Of a stretch of 14,349 nucleotides of DNA, positions 1 to 6,708 are shown piece by piece. The notes under the pieces were generated by a model. That model did not search any database. It had not been told where the DNA came from and saw only the letters and a program-made list of their open reading frames with translations. The position numbers and the translations under genes are program-made. The stretch is from JANXQE01 sp035651635 (GTDB lineage Bacteria; Verrucomicrobiota; Verrucomicrobiia; Limisphaerales; UBA8199): NCBI GenBank assembly GCA_035651635.1, contig DASRFK010000282.1:1-14349 (forward strand). The letters run 5' to 3'. Within the stretch, counting starts at the first letter, position 1; each line of letters begins with the position of its first letter.

Positions 1-127
1 GGTTGTTCACCTCCGGCAGCTCTCCACCTCGTGTCGCCACGACGCAGTAGCCTTCGGTTACAGGCGGGTGAACGTTCCGCCTGACGGGGACTTGCACCCC
101 GCAGTGTGCACGCCTTCACAGGCGCAC
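1..127 (-). ncRNA. 5' part of a group IIC-like intron (partial, runs off the left edge)
   Basis: Read on the minus strand from 127 leftwards, the sequence begins GTGCGCC, matching the GUGYG start of group II introns. It then folds as a series of hairpins: GCGCC/GGCG near the start; GGGG-TGCAAGT-CCCC (100 to 86); a 7-bp stem CAGGCGG/CCGCCTG (83-77 with 67-61); and TCGTG-GCGA-CACGA (42-29), which carries a GNRA tetraloop. This order and spacing resemble domain I of bacterial group IIC introns as I recall the Oceanobacillus iheyensis intron (GUGUGCC start, GGGUGAGAGUCCC, GUGGCGACAU), compared from memory. A terminator-like hairpin lies 4 nt upstream of the predicted splice site, the type of target class C introns use. 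The catalytic domain V and any reverse transcriptase ORF would lie outside the window. Another structured RNA remains possible. Confidence 0.55.
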
Positions 128-180
128 GCGCGCGGGCATTCCTGCCCGCAGCAACCTCCGATGACCACCTAACGCCAAAC
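128..180. repeat. Dispersed hairpin repeat, copy A
   Basis: This 53-nt stretch matches 14157-14209 in the same orientation. By hand alignment about 46 positions agree, with six mismatches and two one-base gaps. It begins with GCGC and a 6-bp hairpin (132-149), followed by a non-palindromic tail ending CAAAC. The similarity stops at its left end, exactly where the intron-like RNA begins. It lies in the gap downstream of the peptidyl-prolyl isomerase gene. I see no gene in 181-301, only weak short stems such as GCCG/CGGC at 242-256. Confidence 0.6.
132..149 (-). terminator. Terminator-like hairpin, likely intron target
   Basis: GCGGGC (132-137) pairs perfectly with GCCCGC (144-149) around a 6-nt loop. 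It sits about 150 nt downstream of the stop of the minus-strand peptidyl-prolyl isomerase gene. There is no T-tract after it on the minus strand because the intron-like sequence starts 4 nt later, so its action as a terminator is not shown. It may simply be the structured part of the dispersed repeat. Confidence 0.35.
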
Positions 181-301
181 CTGACCCTTCGCCAGATTCA
201 GCTGGAGGATCTCTGCGGACTCAGAAGTCAGCGCGCCAGCTGCCGCATAATACGGCGTCCCGAGCAAGGGGCGGCGTTCCGTTTTGCCGTTCTCCGGCCG
301 A

Positions 302-1432
302 CTAGTTATTGGTCGCCTTGGCTGTGCTGGCAGCCGGGGCAATAATCTGTGGCGCCTGATTTTCGGCCGTCTCCTTGGGCTTGAGCCGCTCGTCCAGAAT
401 CTGAATGCCGGAACTCTTCTTGAGCTTTTGCAAGTAGTCCTGGAGATCCGCTTGGCGTTTTTGCATTTCCTGCTGTTTGAGATATTCCTTCACATCCGGC
501 GCGACCTTGGCCAGTTCGATTTTCTTAGCGGGGATCTTCTCGCTGAGCTTGATGATGTGATAGCCATAAGTGGTGGTGACGATGTCGCTGACCTGATTGG
601 TTTTGAGACTGAACGCCGCGGTTTCAAACTCCGGCACCATCTGGCCGCGCGCAAATTGGTACTCGCCGCCCTTGTCCTTCGAACCCGGATCGTCGGAATT
701 CTCTTTGGCGAGTTTGGCGAAGTCTTCGCCGTTTTTCGCGCGCTTCAAGAGTTCCTCCGCTTTTTTGTGTTTGGCGGCTTTCTGCTCATCGGGAAGGTCT
801 TTATTCGTTTCGGGATCCTTGGTGCTAACCAGGATATGGCTGGCGCGAACCATTTCCGGTTGCTCGAACTTTGAGGGATTATCGTCGTAGAATTTTTTGA
901 TCGCATCGTCCGACACGTTGATGTTGAGCTCACGTTCGAGAACCACCTGGGCAGTAGATTCGTCGGTCATTTTGGCCTGAAGTTCCTCGGGAGTGGTGCC
1001 GACGGACTTGAGCTGGCGAGCGAAGGCTTCGGCTCCGCCGGCGCGGGTCTTAAACGCGTCGAGGCGCTTAAGGCAGACTTCTTTGCCGGCGGTCTTGTCC
1101 GCTTCGGTCGCTTTGGTCAGGAGGATTTGAACTTGAATCAGCCGATCGAGTACCTCCTGCTCGAGATGATCCATCTCATCAGGTGGCAGTTGTTGACCGC
1201 GAGCGGCAAAGCTGGATTTAATGCTGACCATGGCATCGTCCAGTTGGCTGCGCTTGATCTCGATGCCTTTTCCCTTGGCAACCACCTCATCGGGGAATAA
1301 ATCGTTTAGTTTGGGCGCGGGTTTGGCCGGCGCTGCGGTCTCGGGTGGGGGGGCGGTGGCCGCCGGACATTCGGTGGCGGTCAGGCCGGCGAAAACCAGC
1401 GCGGTGGCGAAGAAGCAAATCTTACATTTCAT
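302..1432 (-). CDS. Exported peptidyl-prolyl cis-trans isomerase, SurA/PrsA (parvulin) type
   Basis: A 376-residue protein that should catalyse prolyl isomerisation and chaperone secreted or outer-membrane proteins outside the cytoplasm. The N-terminus is a signal peptide (Lys2/Lys4, hydrophobic 5-19), followed by a Pro/Ala-rich linker to about 42. Residues 45-190 form a helical SurA_N-like chaperone region. The parvulin rotamase domain spans about 194-297: RASHILV (196-202), FAKLAKENSDD (238-248), GGEY, FETAAFSL (269-276) and YGYHIIKL (289-296). A Lys/Gln-rich helix and a low-complexity tail follow. Cys22 is not in a convincing lipobox, so cleavage by signal peptidase I is more likely than lipidation. 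A TTG at 1438 would add two residues; I prefer the ATG at 1432. The gene starts 27 nt after the serA stop and is probably co-transcribed with it. Family assignment is firm; whether it is the SurA orthologue is not. Confidence 0.88.
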   Translation of the reverse strand: MKCKICFFATALVFAGLTATECPAATAPPPETAAPAKPAPKLNDLFPDEVVAKGKGIEIKRSQLDDAMVSIKSSFAARGQQLPPDEMDHLEQEVLDRLIQVQILLTKATEADKTAGKEVCLKRLDAFKTRAGGAEAFARQLKSVGTTPEELQAKMTDESTAQVVLERELNINVSDDAIKKFYDDNPSKFEQPEMVRASHILVSTKDPETNKDLPDEQKAAKHKKAEELLKRAKNGEDFAKLAKENSDDPGSKDKGGEYQFARGQMVPEFETAAFSLKTNQVSDIVTTTYGYHIIKLSEKIPAKKIELAKVAPDVKEYLKQQEMQKRQADLQDYLQKLKKSSGIQILDERLKPKETAENQAPQIIAPAASTAKATNN

Positions 1433-1459
1433 AATCAAAAGCGGGATCTTAACAGCAAA

Positions 1460-3058
1460 TCAGAGTTTGACCACATTAACATTACGAATATCGGGATCTT
1501 TCTGGAGTTCGTTTAGCACCTCCCCTGGGGGTACGCTATCCAGATTCAACACTGTCAGCGCGTGGCCTCCGGCGGTATCACGCGTCAGGCTCATACTGGC
1601 GATATTGACACGATGCCGGCCCAAGAGTGTTCCGAGGTAACCGACAATGCCTGGCCGATCTTTGTTTTCCAGCAACAAAACCACCCCCGAAGGCACGATC
1701 TCAGTGGGCTGGCTGAACAACCGCACAATGCGAGGATTGTCCGGCGACCCGAAGAAGGTGCCGCCGGCGGAGATCACCTTTTCTCCATCACGGAATACCT
1801 GGACGTGAAGCCATTCATTGAAGGTCACCGGCTCAGCCGAGCGCTTTTCCTCGACGGTCAATCCCAGCGTCGAGGCCACGCTGCGCACATTGACGTTATT
1901 TAAATCATTGACCGGGGTGCGCGAGAGAAAACCCAGCAGAATGGCCCTGGTAATCGGATCGATGTTGGGGAGTTCCTGAGCCTTGCCTCCGTACGTGATG
2001 TGAAGCCGATCAACTTGCGCCGGAGCGAGCTGAGAGAGCAGCTTGCCGAGTTTCTCTCCCAGCACAAGGTACGGCTTGACTTGCTCGTAGGTCTTGGCGT
2101 CCAGGTATGGAAGGTTGACCGCGTTACGCACTTCCCCGGTTAACAGGTACCCGGCGATTACCTCGGCAACCTCAATGCCACATTTCTCCTGAGCTTCAGT
2201 GGTGCTGGCGCCAAGATGCGGCGTCAGGGTGATGGCGGGATGAGCGCGGAAAGGGTGATCCGCGGGCAATGGCTCAGTCTCGAAAACATCCAAGGCTGCA
2301 GCCGATACTTTGCCGGAATCCAGGGCGGCGAGTAAATCTTTCTCGACGATAATTTCCCCGCGGGCGCAGTTGACCAGGCAAACTTTCGGCTTCATTTTGG
2401 AAAATGCCGCTGCCCCAAGCATGCCTCGCGTTTGGTCCGTGACGGGCATATGCACGGTAATAAAGTCCGCATCGCGATAAAGGTTGTCCAAATCGGCCTC
2501 CATCTGGACACCGAGGGATCGGGCACGCGCCTCGGTTAAAAACGGGTCGTACGCCAAGACCCTCATGCCGAAGGCCAGGGCGCGCTTGGAAACCTCGGTC
2601 CCGATCCGTCCCAGGCCCAGCACACCGAGGGTTTTGCCGGCCAGTTCCGTACCCTGGAACTGCTTGCGGTCCCACTTGCCGGCAGCCATCGAGGCATACG
2701 CCTGCGGCACTTTACGGGCAAGGCTCAGGAGCATCGCGAAGGACAGTTCCGCCGTCGAAATGGTATTTCCCCCCGGCGTATTCATCACGACGACGCCATG
2801 CTCGGTTGCAGCGTCGACGTCGACATTATCCACGCCGACTCCAGCCCGGCCGACCACACGCAGGGATCGCGCCGCCTCGATGACTTTGCGCGTTACCTTG
2901 GTCTCGGAACGCACCACCATCGCGACCACATCCCGCACGACCGGGAGCAGTTCCTCTTCCGTATGCCGTTTAGGCAGCACACTGACTTTGAACTCGGGCC
3001 GTTGCTGAAGTAAGGCGATTCCCTTCGCGGACACTGGATCACACACCAGGATGTTCAT
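1460..3058 (-). CDS. serA: D-3-phosphoglycerate dehydrogenase
   Basis: Oxidises 3-phosphoglycerate to 3-phosphohydroxypyruvate with NAD+, the first step of serine biosynthesis, in the cytoplasm. It has 532 residues, the size of the long bacterial and animal-type enzymes. The split substrate domain and the Rossmann fold with GLGRIG (148-153) are clear. Catalytic residues are Arg233 (CARGE), Glu262 (DVFETEP) and His281 (PHLGAST). After about residue 320 come the intervening (ASB-type) domain and a C-terminal ACT domain (about 459-532, ENKDRPGIVGYLGTLL), which in this family can bind serine for feedback control or mediate assembly. The ATG start has no Shine-Dalgarno sequence. It sits 148 nt downstream of prc and 27 nt upstream of the isomerase start. 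I see no regulatory element in the prc-serA gap beyond a palindrome GATTCGAATC at 3101-3110. Confidence 0.96.
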   Translation of the reverse strand: MNILVCDPVSAKGIALLQQRPEFKVSVLPKRHTEEELLPVVRDVVAMVVRSETKVTRKVIEAARSLRVVGRAGVGVDNVDVDAATEHGVVVMNTPGGNTISTAELSFAMLLSLARKVPQAYASMAAGKWDRKQFQGTELAGKTLGVLGLGRIGTEVSKRALAFGMRVLAYDPFLTEARARSLGVQMEADLDNLYRDADFITVHMPVTDQTRGMLGAAAFSKMKPKVCLVNCARGEIIVEKDLLAALDSGKVSAAALDVFETEPLPADHPFRAHPAITLTPHLGASTTEAQEKCGIEVAEVIAGYLLTGEVRNAVNLPYLDAKTYEQVKPYLVLGEKLGKLLSQLAPAQVDRLHITYGGKAQELPNIDPITRAILLGFLSRTPVNDLNNVNVRSVASTLGLTVEEKRSAEPVTFNEWLHVQVFRDGEKVISAGGTFFGSPDNPRIVRLFSQPTEIVPSGVVLLLENKDRPGIVGYLGTLLGRHRVNIASMSLTRDTAGGHALTVLNLDSVPPGEVLNELQKDPDIRNVNVVKL

Positions 3059-3206
3059 AAAAGAAGCGGGATACTAGGCAATCGGGTTGGACCGGTCAAT
3101 GATTCGAATCCGGCTCATCCAGCTTTGCCGCAGGGCGGAGTGGACCCCGGCCACGGCATGTCGGCCGCAGACCCGAAAGCACTGGGAGACTGCAAGTTTC
3201 GCGCGC

Positions 3207-5708
3207 TTAGTGCGTAAGGCCTTGGATGGCAGCCGCCAGGTTTCCTTTAGACAGCAACGACAGGTAATCAACCAGGATATGCTCCGATTCGATTAAAGGC
3301 GCGTCGACGGCGGGTGGCTTGTCCTCATCCAGTTCATTGTCAAGAGTCGCAGAGGTGGCGCTTTCCTTGGCAACTGCTGCGGTGGAATTAGTCCCGCCAA
3401 TGCCAGGAGAAGCCGTCTTGGTGGACGAGACCTTTGCCATGGTTGCATTGGTCTTGCCCAGGGGAGGCGGCAGTCCCGGCTGTTGGGCCAGCTTCAGAGT
3501 TATTTCATAGGTCTTTTCCAGCGGCTCCGGCCGGGCCAACCGCTCCTTGTCCCGAGCCTTCATTCGAGCGTCTGCTTCCTCTTTTTCTTTGAGGCGCAGC
3601 GTCTCATTGAGGGAAATGGTCTTGTCGGCCTGTTGCTTCTTGAAGATTTGAATATCCTCACGGATGTAGGCGAACTCCTTGTCAGCGGCCACTCGTTCCG
3701 CCGAGCGCTTGCGCAATTCAACCAAATAGGGGTCCACCATGTTGAGGTGATCGTACTTGGCACTGCGGATGGTATCCCAGGGCAAGGGGTTTTCCAGAGC
3801 CTTCTCCCCGACTTCGGTAGACTCGTTCAAAATGGAAGGCAGCACAATATCGGGCACAACGCCCTTGAGCTGGGTCGAGGCGCCGCTGGCCCGATAGAAT
3901 TTCTTAATGGTCAGTTTCAGGGCACCGGGGTTATTGGTCAGCCCGCGGATGCCCATGTGCACCAGGGCGTCTTTGAGAGGCTGAACGCTTTGAACCGTGC
4001 CTTTGCCGTGGGTCGAGGAATCGCCCACAATCAACGCGCGCCCGTAGTCTTGCAGCGCACCGGCGAGAATCTCGGAAGCGGAGGCGCTGAAGCGGCTCGT
4101 GAGGACGATCAGGGGGCCATCGTAAAAAATGGAAGGATCGCGATCATCATCCTCCTGCACAGTGTTGTCGTAGTCCTTGACCTGAACCACTGGCCCGTCT
4201 TTGATGAACAGACCGGTCAGGTTAATCGCTTCTTCCAGCGATCCGCCGCCGTTTCGACGCAAGTCCAATATGACACCGGACACGTTCTCCTGTTTAAGCT
4301 TGGTCAGCAGACGGCGGACGTCCTCGGTCGTGCTTTTGGGCTCGGCTTTGCCCCGGGTATTGGAAGGATCAAAGCTGGCATAAAAAGAGGGCAAGTCGAT
4401 AACTCCAAGTCGCAGCTTGCCATTTTGGCCGGTGGGTAACTCGATGATTTTGGCTTTGGCTTCCTGATCTTCCAGCTTGATCTCGTCCCGGACCAGAGTC
4501 AGGGTCGTGCGCGCCGAAGAGTCAGCTCCGGCTGGAATCATAGTCAGGCGGACCTCGGTTCCTTTGGGACCCCGAATCAACTGCACGGCCTTGCTTAGGC
4601 TCATGTCCACCACGTCAACCGGCGGCTGATTGCTCTGGGCCACCGCGATAATCCGGTCGTTTTCCTTAATCTTATTGCTTTTAGCGGCTGGCCCTCCCGG
4701 GAGTAACCGGTGAATCGTGCAATAACCGTCTTCAGCCGTCAACTCGGCGCCGATCCCGAACAGGCTCAGATTCATGCCGATTTCAAAGCTGTCCAACTGA
4801 GAGCGATTGAAATAATCAGAGTGAGGATCGTACACGTGCGCCAAAGCGGTCAAATACACCTGCAGGACATCATCGTTGTCCCAATCCATAAACGTGTGCA
4901 GGTTGCGGTGGTACCGATGGCTCAAGGTTTCCACGATCTGCTCCGTCTCGGTCTTCTTGGGCTCGGCCGTTTCATTGATCGACGAGCCCGACGTCGCCGG
5001 CACTCTCAGTGCCGCGTCGGCCGCGGAATCAGGAACGGAAGTCTTCTCACCGGCGGGAACGACGCTGGCGGCAGGTGTTTTCTTGGCGCCGATTTTGCCT
5101 AGCTTTTCCTGCAGGTACTCGGCGCGGAGGCGTTCGCGCCAGAGTTTCTTGGCTTCGGTCAAATCCTTGGGGAAGGGCAAGTCTTTGCGGTTGAGCACGA
5201 CCCGCTCGTCGGTATCGAAGGTGAATGGTTCGGAATGCAACAACTCGTCGGCATAGGCGACGCGTTGTTGCAAGCGCTCGACAAAGCGATTGAAAATCTC
5301 ACACGCCGGCCGGGTGTCCGGAGGCGTTCCTCGGTCAGGCAGGGTCAGATGATCGAGATTAGTGCGGTACACCTCGAACTGGGCCAGGTCGGATTGGAGG
5401 AAATGGAGGTGTTGGGGATCGAACATTTCGATGTAGCGATCGAGGAACTTGCTTGAAACGGCGTCATTGAAGGGCTGGCGCAAATATTGAAACCGCTCCA
5501 GCATGCGCGCCGTCACGTTGGCGATCGGCCCATCAATCGGTCCCGGACTGACCGGATGAAAAACATTCGTGCTTTTGCCGGCCGCCGGGCTGGTTAACGT
5601 GGCGGTGGCATCCGCGGAAAGTAGAGGGGCCTGAGCGAGACCGAAGGTGGCAAGGAGTTGGCTGCTGAGCAGGAGCACCAGCAGTCGACCGACATGGCGT
5701 TCTATCAT
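3207..5708 (-). CDS. prc: Carboxy-terminal processing (tail-specific) protease Prc, family S41
   Basis: A large (833-residue) periplasmic or envelope serine protease that trims or degrades proteins from their C-termini. A signal peptide occupies residues 1-26 (hydrophobic 9-24, AQA). The TSM N-terminal domain covers about 58-300, interrupted by a Ser/Ala/Thr-rich insert (about 208-255). A PDZ domain covers about 310-400 (FGIGAELTAEDG, PGGPAA). The S41 protease domain follows, with Ser543 in SASASE, Asp554 in QDYGRA and Lys569 in HGKGT forming the Ser-Lys catalytic centre. The Prc-type C-terminal domain starts around 636 (LPWDTI, 642-647), then a charged helix (680-725) and a low-complexity linker (750-800). 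One residue is inserted between Ser and Lys relative to my recollection of E. coli Prc. The ATG at 5708 is the natural start. It is the first gene of a likely prc-serA-isomerase transcript and diverges from clpS. Confidence 0.95.
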   Translation of the reverse strand: MIERHVGRLLVLLLSSQLLATFGLAQAPLLSADATATLTSPAAGKSTNVFHPVSPGPIDGPIANVTARMLERFQYLRQPFNDAVSSKFLDRYIEMFDPQHLHFLQSDLAQFEVYRTNLDHLTLPDRGTPPDTRPACEIFNRFVERLQQRVAYADELLHSEPFTFDTDERVVLNRKDLPFPKDLTEAKKLWRERLRAEYLQEKLGKIGAKKTPAASVVPAGEKTSVPDSAADAALRVPATSGSSINETAEPKKTETEQIVETLSHRYHRNLHTFMDWDNDDVLQVYLTALAHVYDPHSDYFNRSQLDSFEIGMNLSLFGIGAELTAEDGYCTIHRLLPGGPAAKSNKIKENDRIIAVAQSNQPPVDVVDMSLSKAVQLIRGPKGTEVRLTMIPAGADSSARTTLTLVRDEIKLEDQEAKAKIIELPTGQNGKLRLGVIDLPSFYASFDPSNTRGKAEPKSTTEDVRRLLTKLKQENVSGVILDLRRNGGGSLEEAINLTGLFIKDGPVVQVKDYDNTVQEDDDRDPSIFYDGPLIVLTSRFSASASEILAGALQDYGRALIVGDSSTHGKGTVQSVQPLKDALVHMGIRGLTNNPGALKLTIKKFYRASGASTQLKGVVPDIVLPSILNESTEVGEKALENPLPWDTIRSAKYDHLNMVDPYLVELRKRSAERVAADKEFAYIREDIQIFKKQQADKTISLNETLRLKEKEEADARMKARDKERLARPEPLEKTYEITLKLAQQPGLPPPLGKTNATMAKVSSTKTASPGIGGTNSTAAVAKESATSATLDNELDEDKPPAVDAPLIESEHILVDYLSLLSKGNLAAAIQGLTH

Positions 5709-5950
5709 GATGTGAATAACTTGACCAAAAAGTGCTTAAAAATAGCACAAGTTCGACGCTTTGCACCGCGGAATCTTCACGCTTTTCAGCCGCCTTCCCG
5801 GCAGCCTCTACGTCGACACCTTAACTGTGCCCGATTTAGAAGCGCCGGGCAACAACAAGGTTGGAAAATAACCGGATCGGGCCGCGGCCGGAGCCATCCG
5901 ACGGCGCCGCGGGACTCGACAATCCACCGCCGCTCTTTTAATTTGCGGAT
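5709..5950. promoter_or_regulatory. Divergent promoter region between prc and clpS
   Basis: 242 nt with no credible gene; it must hold the starts of both the leftward prc and rightward clpS transcripts. On the plus strand, TCGACA (5916-5921) and TTTAAT (5937-5942) are 5/6 matches to sigma70 boxes, but the spacing is only 15 nt. If used, it would give an almost leaderless clpS mRNA, which fits the absence of a Shine-Dalgarno there. Near prc, GTGCT/AGCAC (5732-5748) forms a small hairpin with an A-rich loop and could be an operator. Both calls are weak. Confidence 0.35.
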
Positions 5951-6259
5951 ATGGCGGAGATAGCCACACCGGAACTCTTGCCTGGCACGATTCAAGAACA
6001 GGAAGGCAAGTCAAAAGCCGAATTGGAGCCGGGCTACCTGGTTATTTGCTGGAATGATCCGGTTAATTATATGCAATACGTAACACACGTATTCCAAAAA
6101 GTCTTTGGGTGGCCCAAAAAGAAGGCCGAGTTTCACATGCTCCAGGTCCATGAGCAGGGCAAGAGCATCCTGGCCCGTGAGAGCCTTGAGAAGGCGGAAC
6201 ACTACGTCCATCAGTTGCAAAAACATAGTCTCCACGCCACGATGGAGCGGGACGAGTGA
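5951..6259 (+). CDS. clpS: ATP-dependent Clp protease adaptor ClpS
   Basis: A 102-residue cytoplasmic adaptor that binds proteins with a destabilising N-terminal residue and hands them to ClpA- or ClpC-type unfoldases. The ClpS fold spans about 28-100. The substrate-pocket segment is W34-N35-D36-P37-V38-N39, and His67 lies in QVHEQGK. In E. coli the pocket uses Asn, Asp, Asp and this His; here the second Asp is Pro, as in the actinobacterial WNDPVN form. The C-terminal HATMERDE corresponds to the usual TME ending. The first 27 residues are a variable tail, which in other ClpS proteins inserts into the unfoldase. The ATG at 5951 has no Shine-Dalgarno sequence. The stop overlaps the next gene's GTG by four bases, so the two are probably translationally coupled. 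Confidence 0.93.
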   Translation: MAEIATPELLPGTIQEQEGKSKAELEPGYLVICWNDPVNYMQYVTHVFQKVFGWPKKKAEFHMLQVHEQGKSILARESLEKAEHYVHQLQKHSLHATMERDE

Positions 6260-6708
6260 GATTGATTCAACAGGCCGGCGAGCACTGTGAATTTGAACTG
6301 TCGAGCCGGGAAAAAGCCCTGCTGCAACAGGTTCTGTCGCTTTACCCCCAGATTCCCCCTGGCTACCAGCCTTTGAGCAAGACGGCCGATGCCCAAGATC
6401 CCAACCAACGTTTGCTGGATGAGGCTATGAACGAAACCCGGGCGCACAGCGCAAAAGCCGTGCAGAATCTGCTGGCGGACCCCAACAGGCTCAGCCGGTC
6501 CGAATCCGAATGGCGGCTGCGCCTGTCGTCGGCGGAGCTGGATTGGTTGCTCCAGGTGCTCAATGATGTGCGGGTTGGAAGCTGGGTACGGCTGGGCTCG
6601 CCTGAAAAGCCGCTCGAAGCGTTGACCGCTGAAAACGCGGTCCATTATTGGGCCCTGGAGATCGCCGGCTATTTTCAGGGCGGCTTCCTCGAAGTATTTG
6701 ACGGTTAA
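6256..6708 (+). CDS. DUF2017-like protein, partner of ClpS
   Basis: A 150-residue soluble protein with no signal peptide or membrane segment. The start is a GTG inside the clpS stop (GTGA overlap, 6256-6259). Residues 10-30 and 87-147 are predicted helical. The C-terminal part (ELDWLLQVLNDVRV at 94-107, YWALEIAGYFQGGFLEV at 131-147) resembles DUF2017 proteins encoded directly after clpS in actinobacteria; this is recognition by pattern and position, not a search. Residues 35-60 look like a flexible linker. Its biochemical role is unknown to me. Sitting between clpS and aat in an overlapping operon, it plausibly takes part in or regulates N-end-rule delivery to Clp. The aat frame overlaps its end if the TTG at 6698 is used. 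Confidence 0.8.
   Translation: MRLIQQAGEHCEFELSSREKALLQQVLSLYPQIPPGYQPLSKTADAQDPNQRLLDEAMNETRAHSAKAVQNLLADPNRLSRSESEWRLRLSSAELDWLLQVLNDVRVGSWVRLGSPEKPLEALTAENAVHYWALEIAGYFQGGFLEVFDG

Noticed and set aside
50..110. Cobalamin-riboswitch-like GGTGCAAGTCC on the minus strand
   Set aside because: The downstream CCCGC-ACTGT box and overall B12-riboswitch layout are missing, no B12 gene follows, and the group II domain I reading explains the neighbouring GNRA stem and the GTGCG start.
106..345. 79-codon plus-strand frame over the intron/repeat region
   Set aside because: It crosses the RNA-like segment, the repeat and the 3' end of the isomerase gene; no protein features.
284..874. 196-codon plus-strand frame antisense to the peptidyl-prolyl isomerase gene
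   Set aside because: Its Leu/Phe-rich product mirrors the Lys/Glu-rich sense protein and has no independent support; the rotamase domain is on the minus strand.
3095..3125. tRNA T-loop-like TTCGAAT near 3103
   Set aside because: The flanking bases do not form a T-stem, no acceptor or anticodon stem is found on either strand, and GATTCGAATC is simply a palindrome.
3074..3271. 65-codon minus-strand frame between prc and serA
   Set aside because: It overlaps the prc 3' end in another frame, has no recognisable motif or Shine-Dalgarno, and has shadow-frame composition (Arg/Cys-rich).
3483..4439. 318-codon open frame on the plus strand, antisense to prc
   Set aside because: The opposite strand encodes a Prc protease with intact catalytic motifs across this region; the antisense product has no recognisable motif and follows from codon bias in GC-rich DNA.
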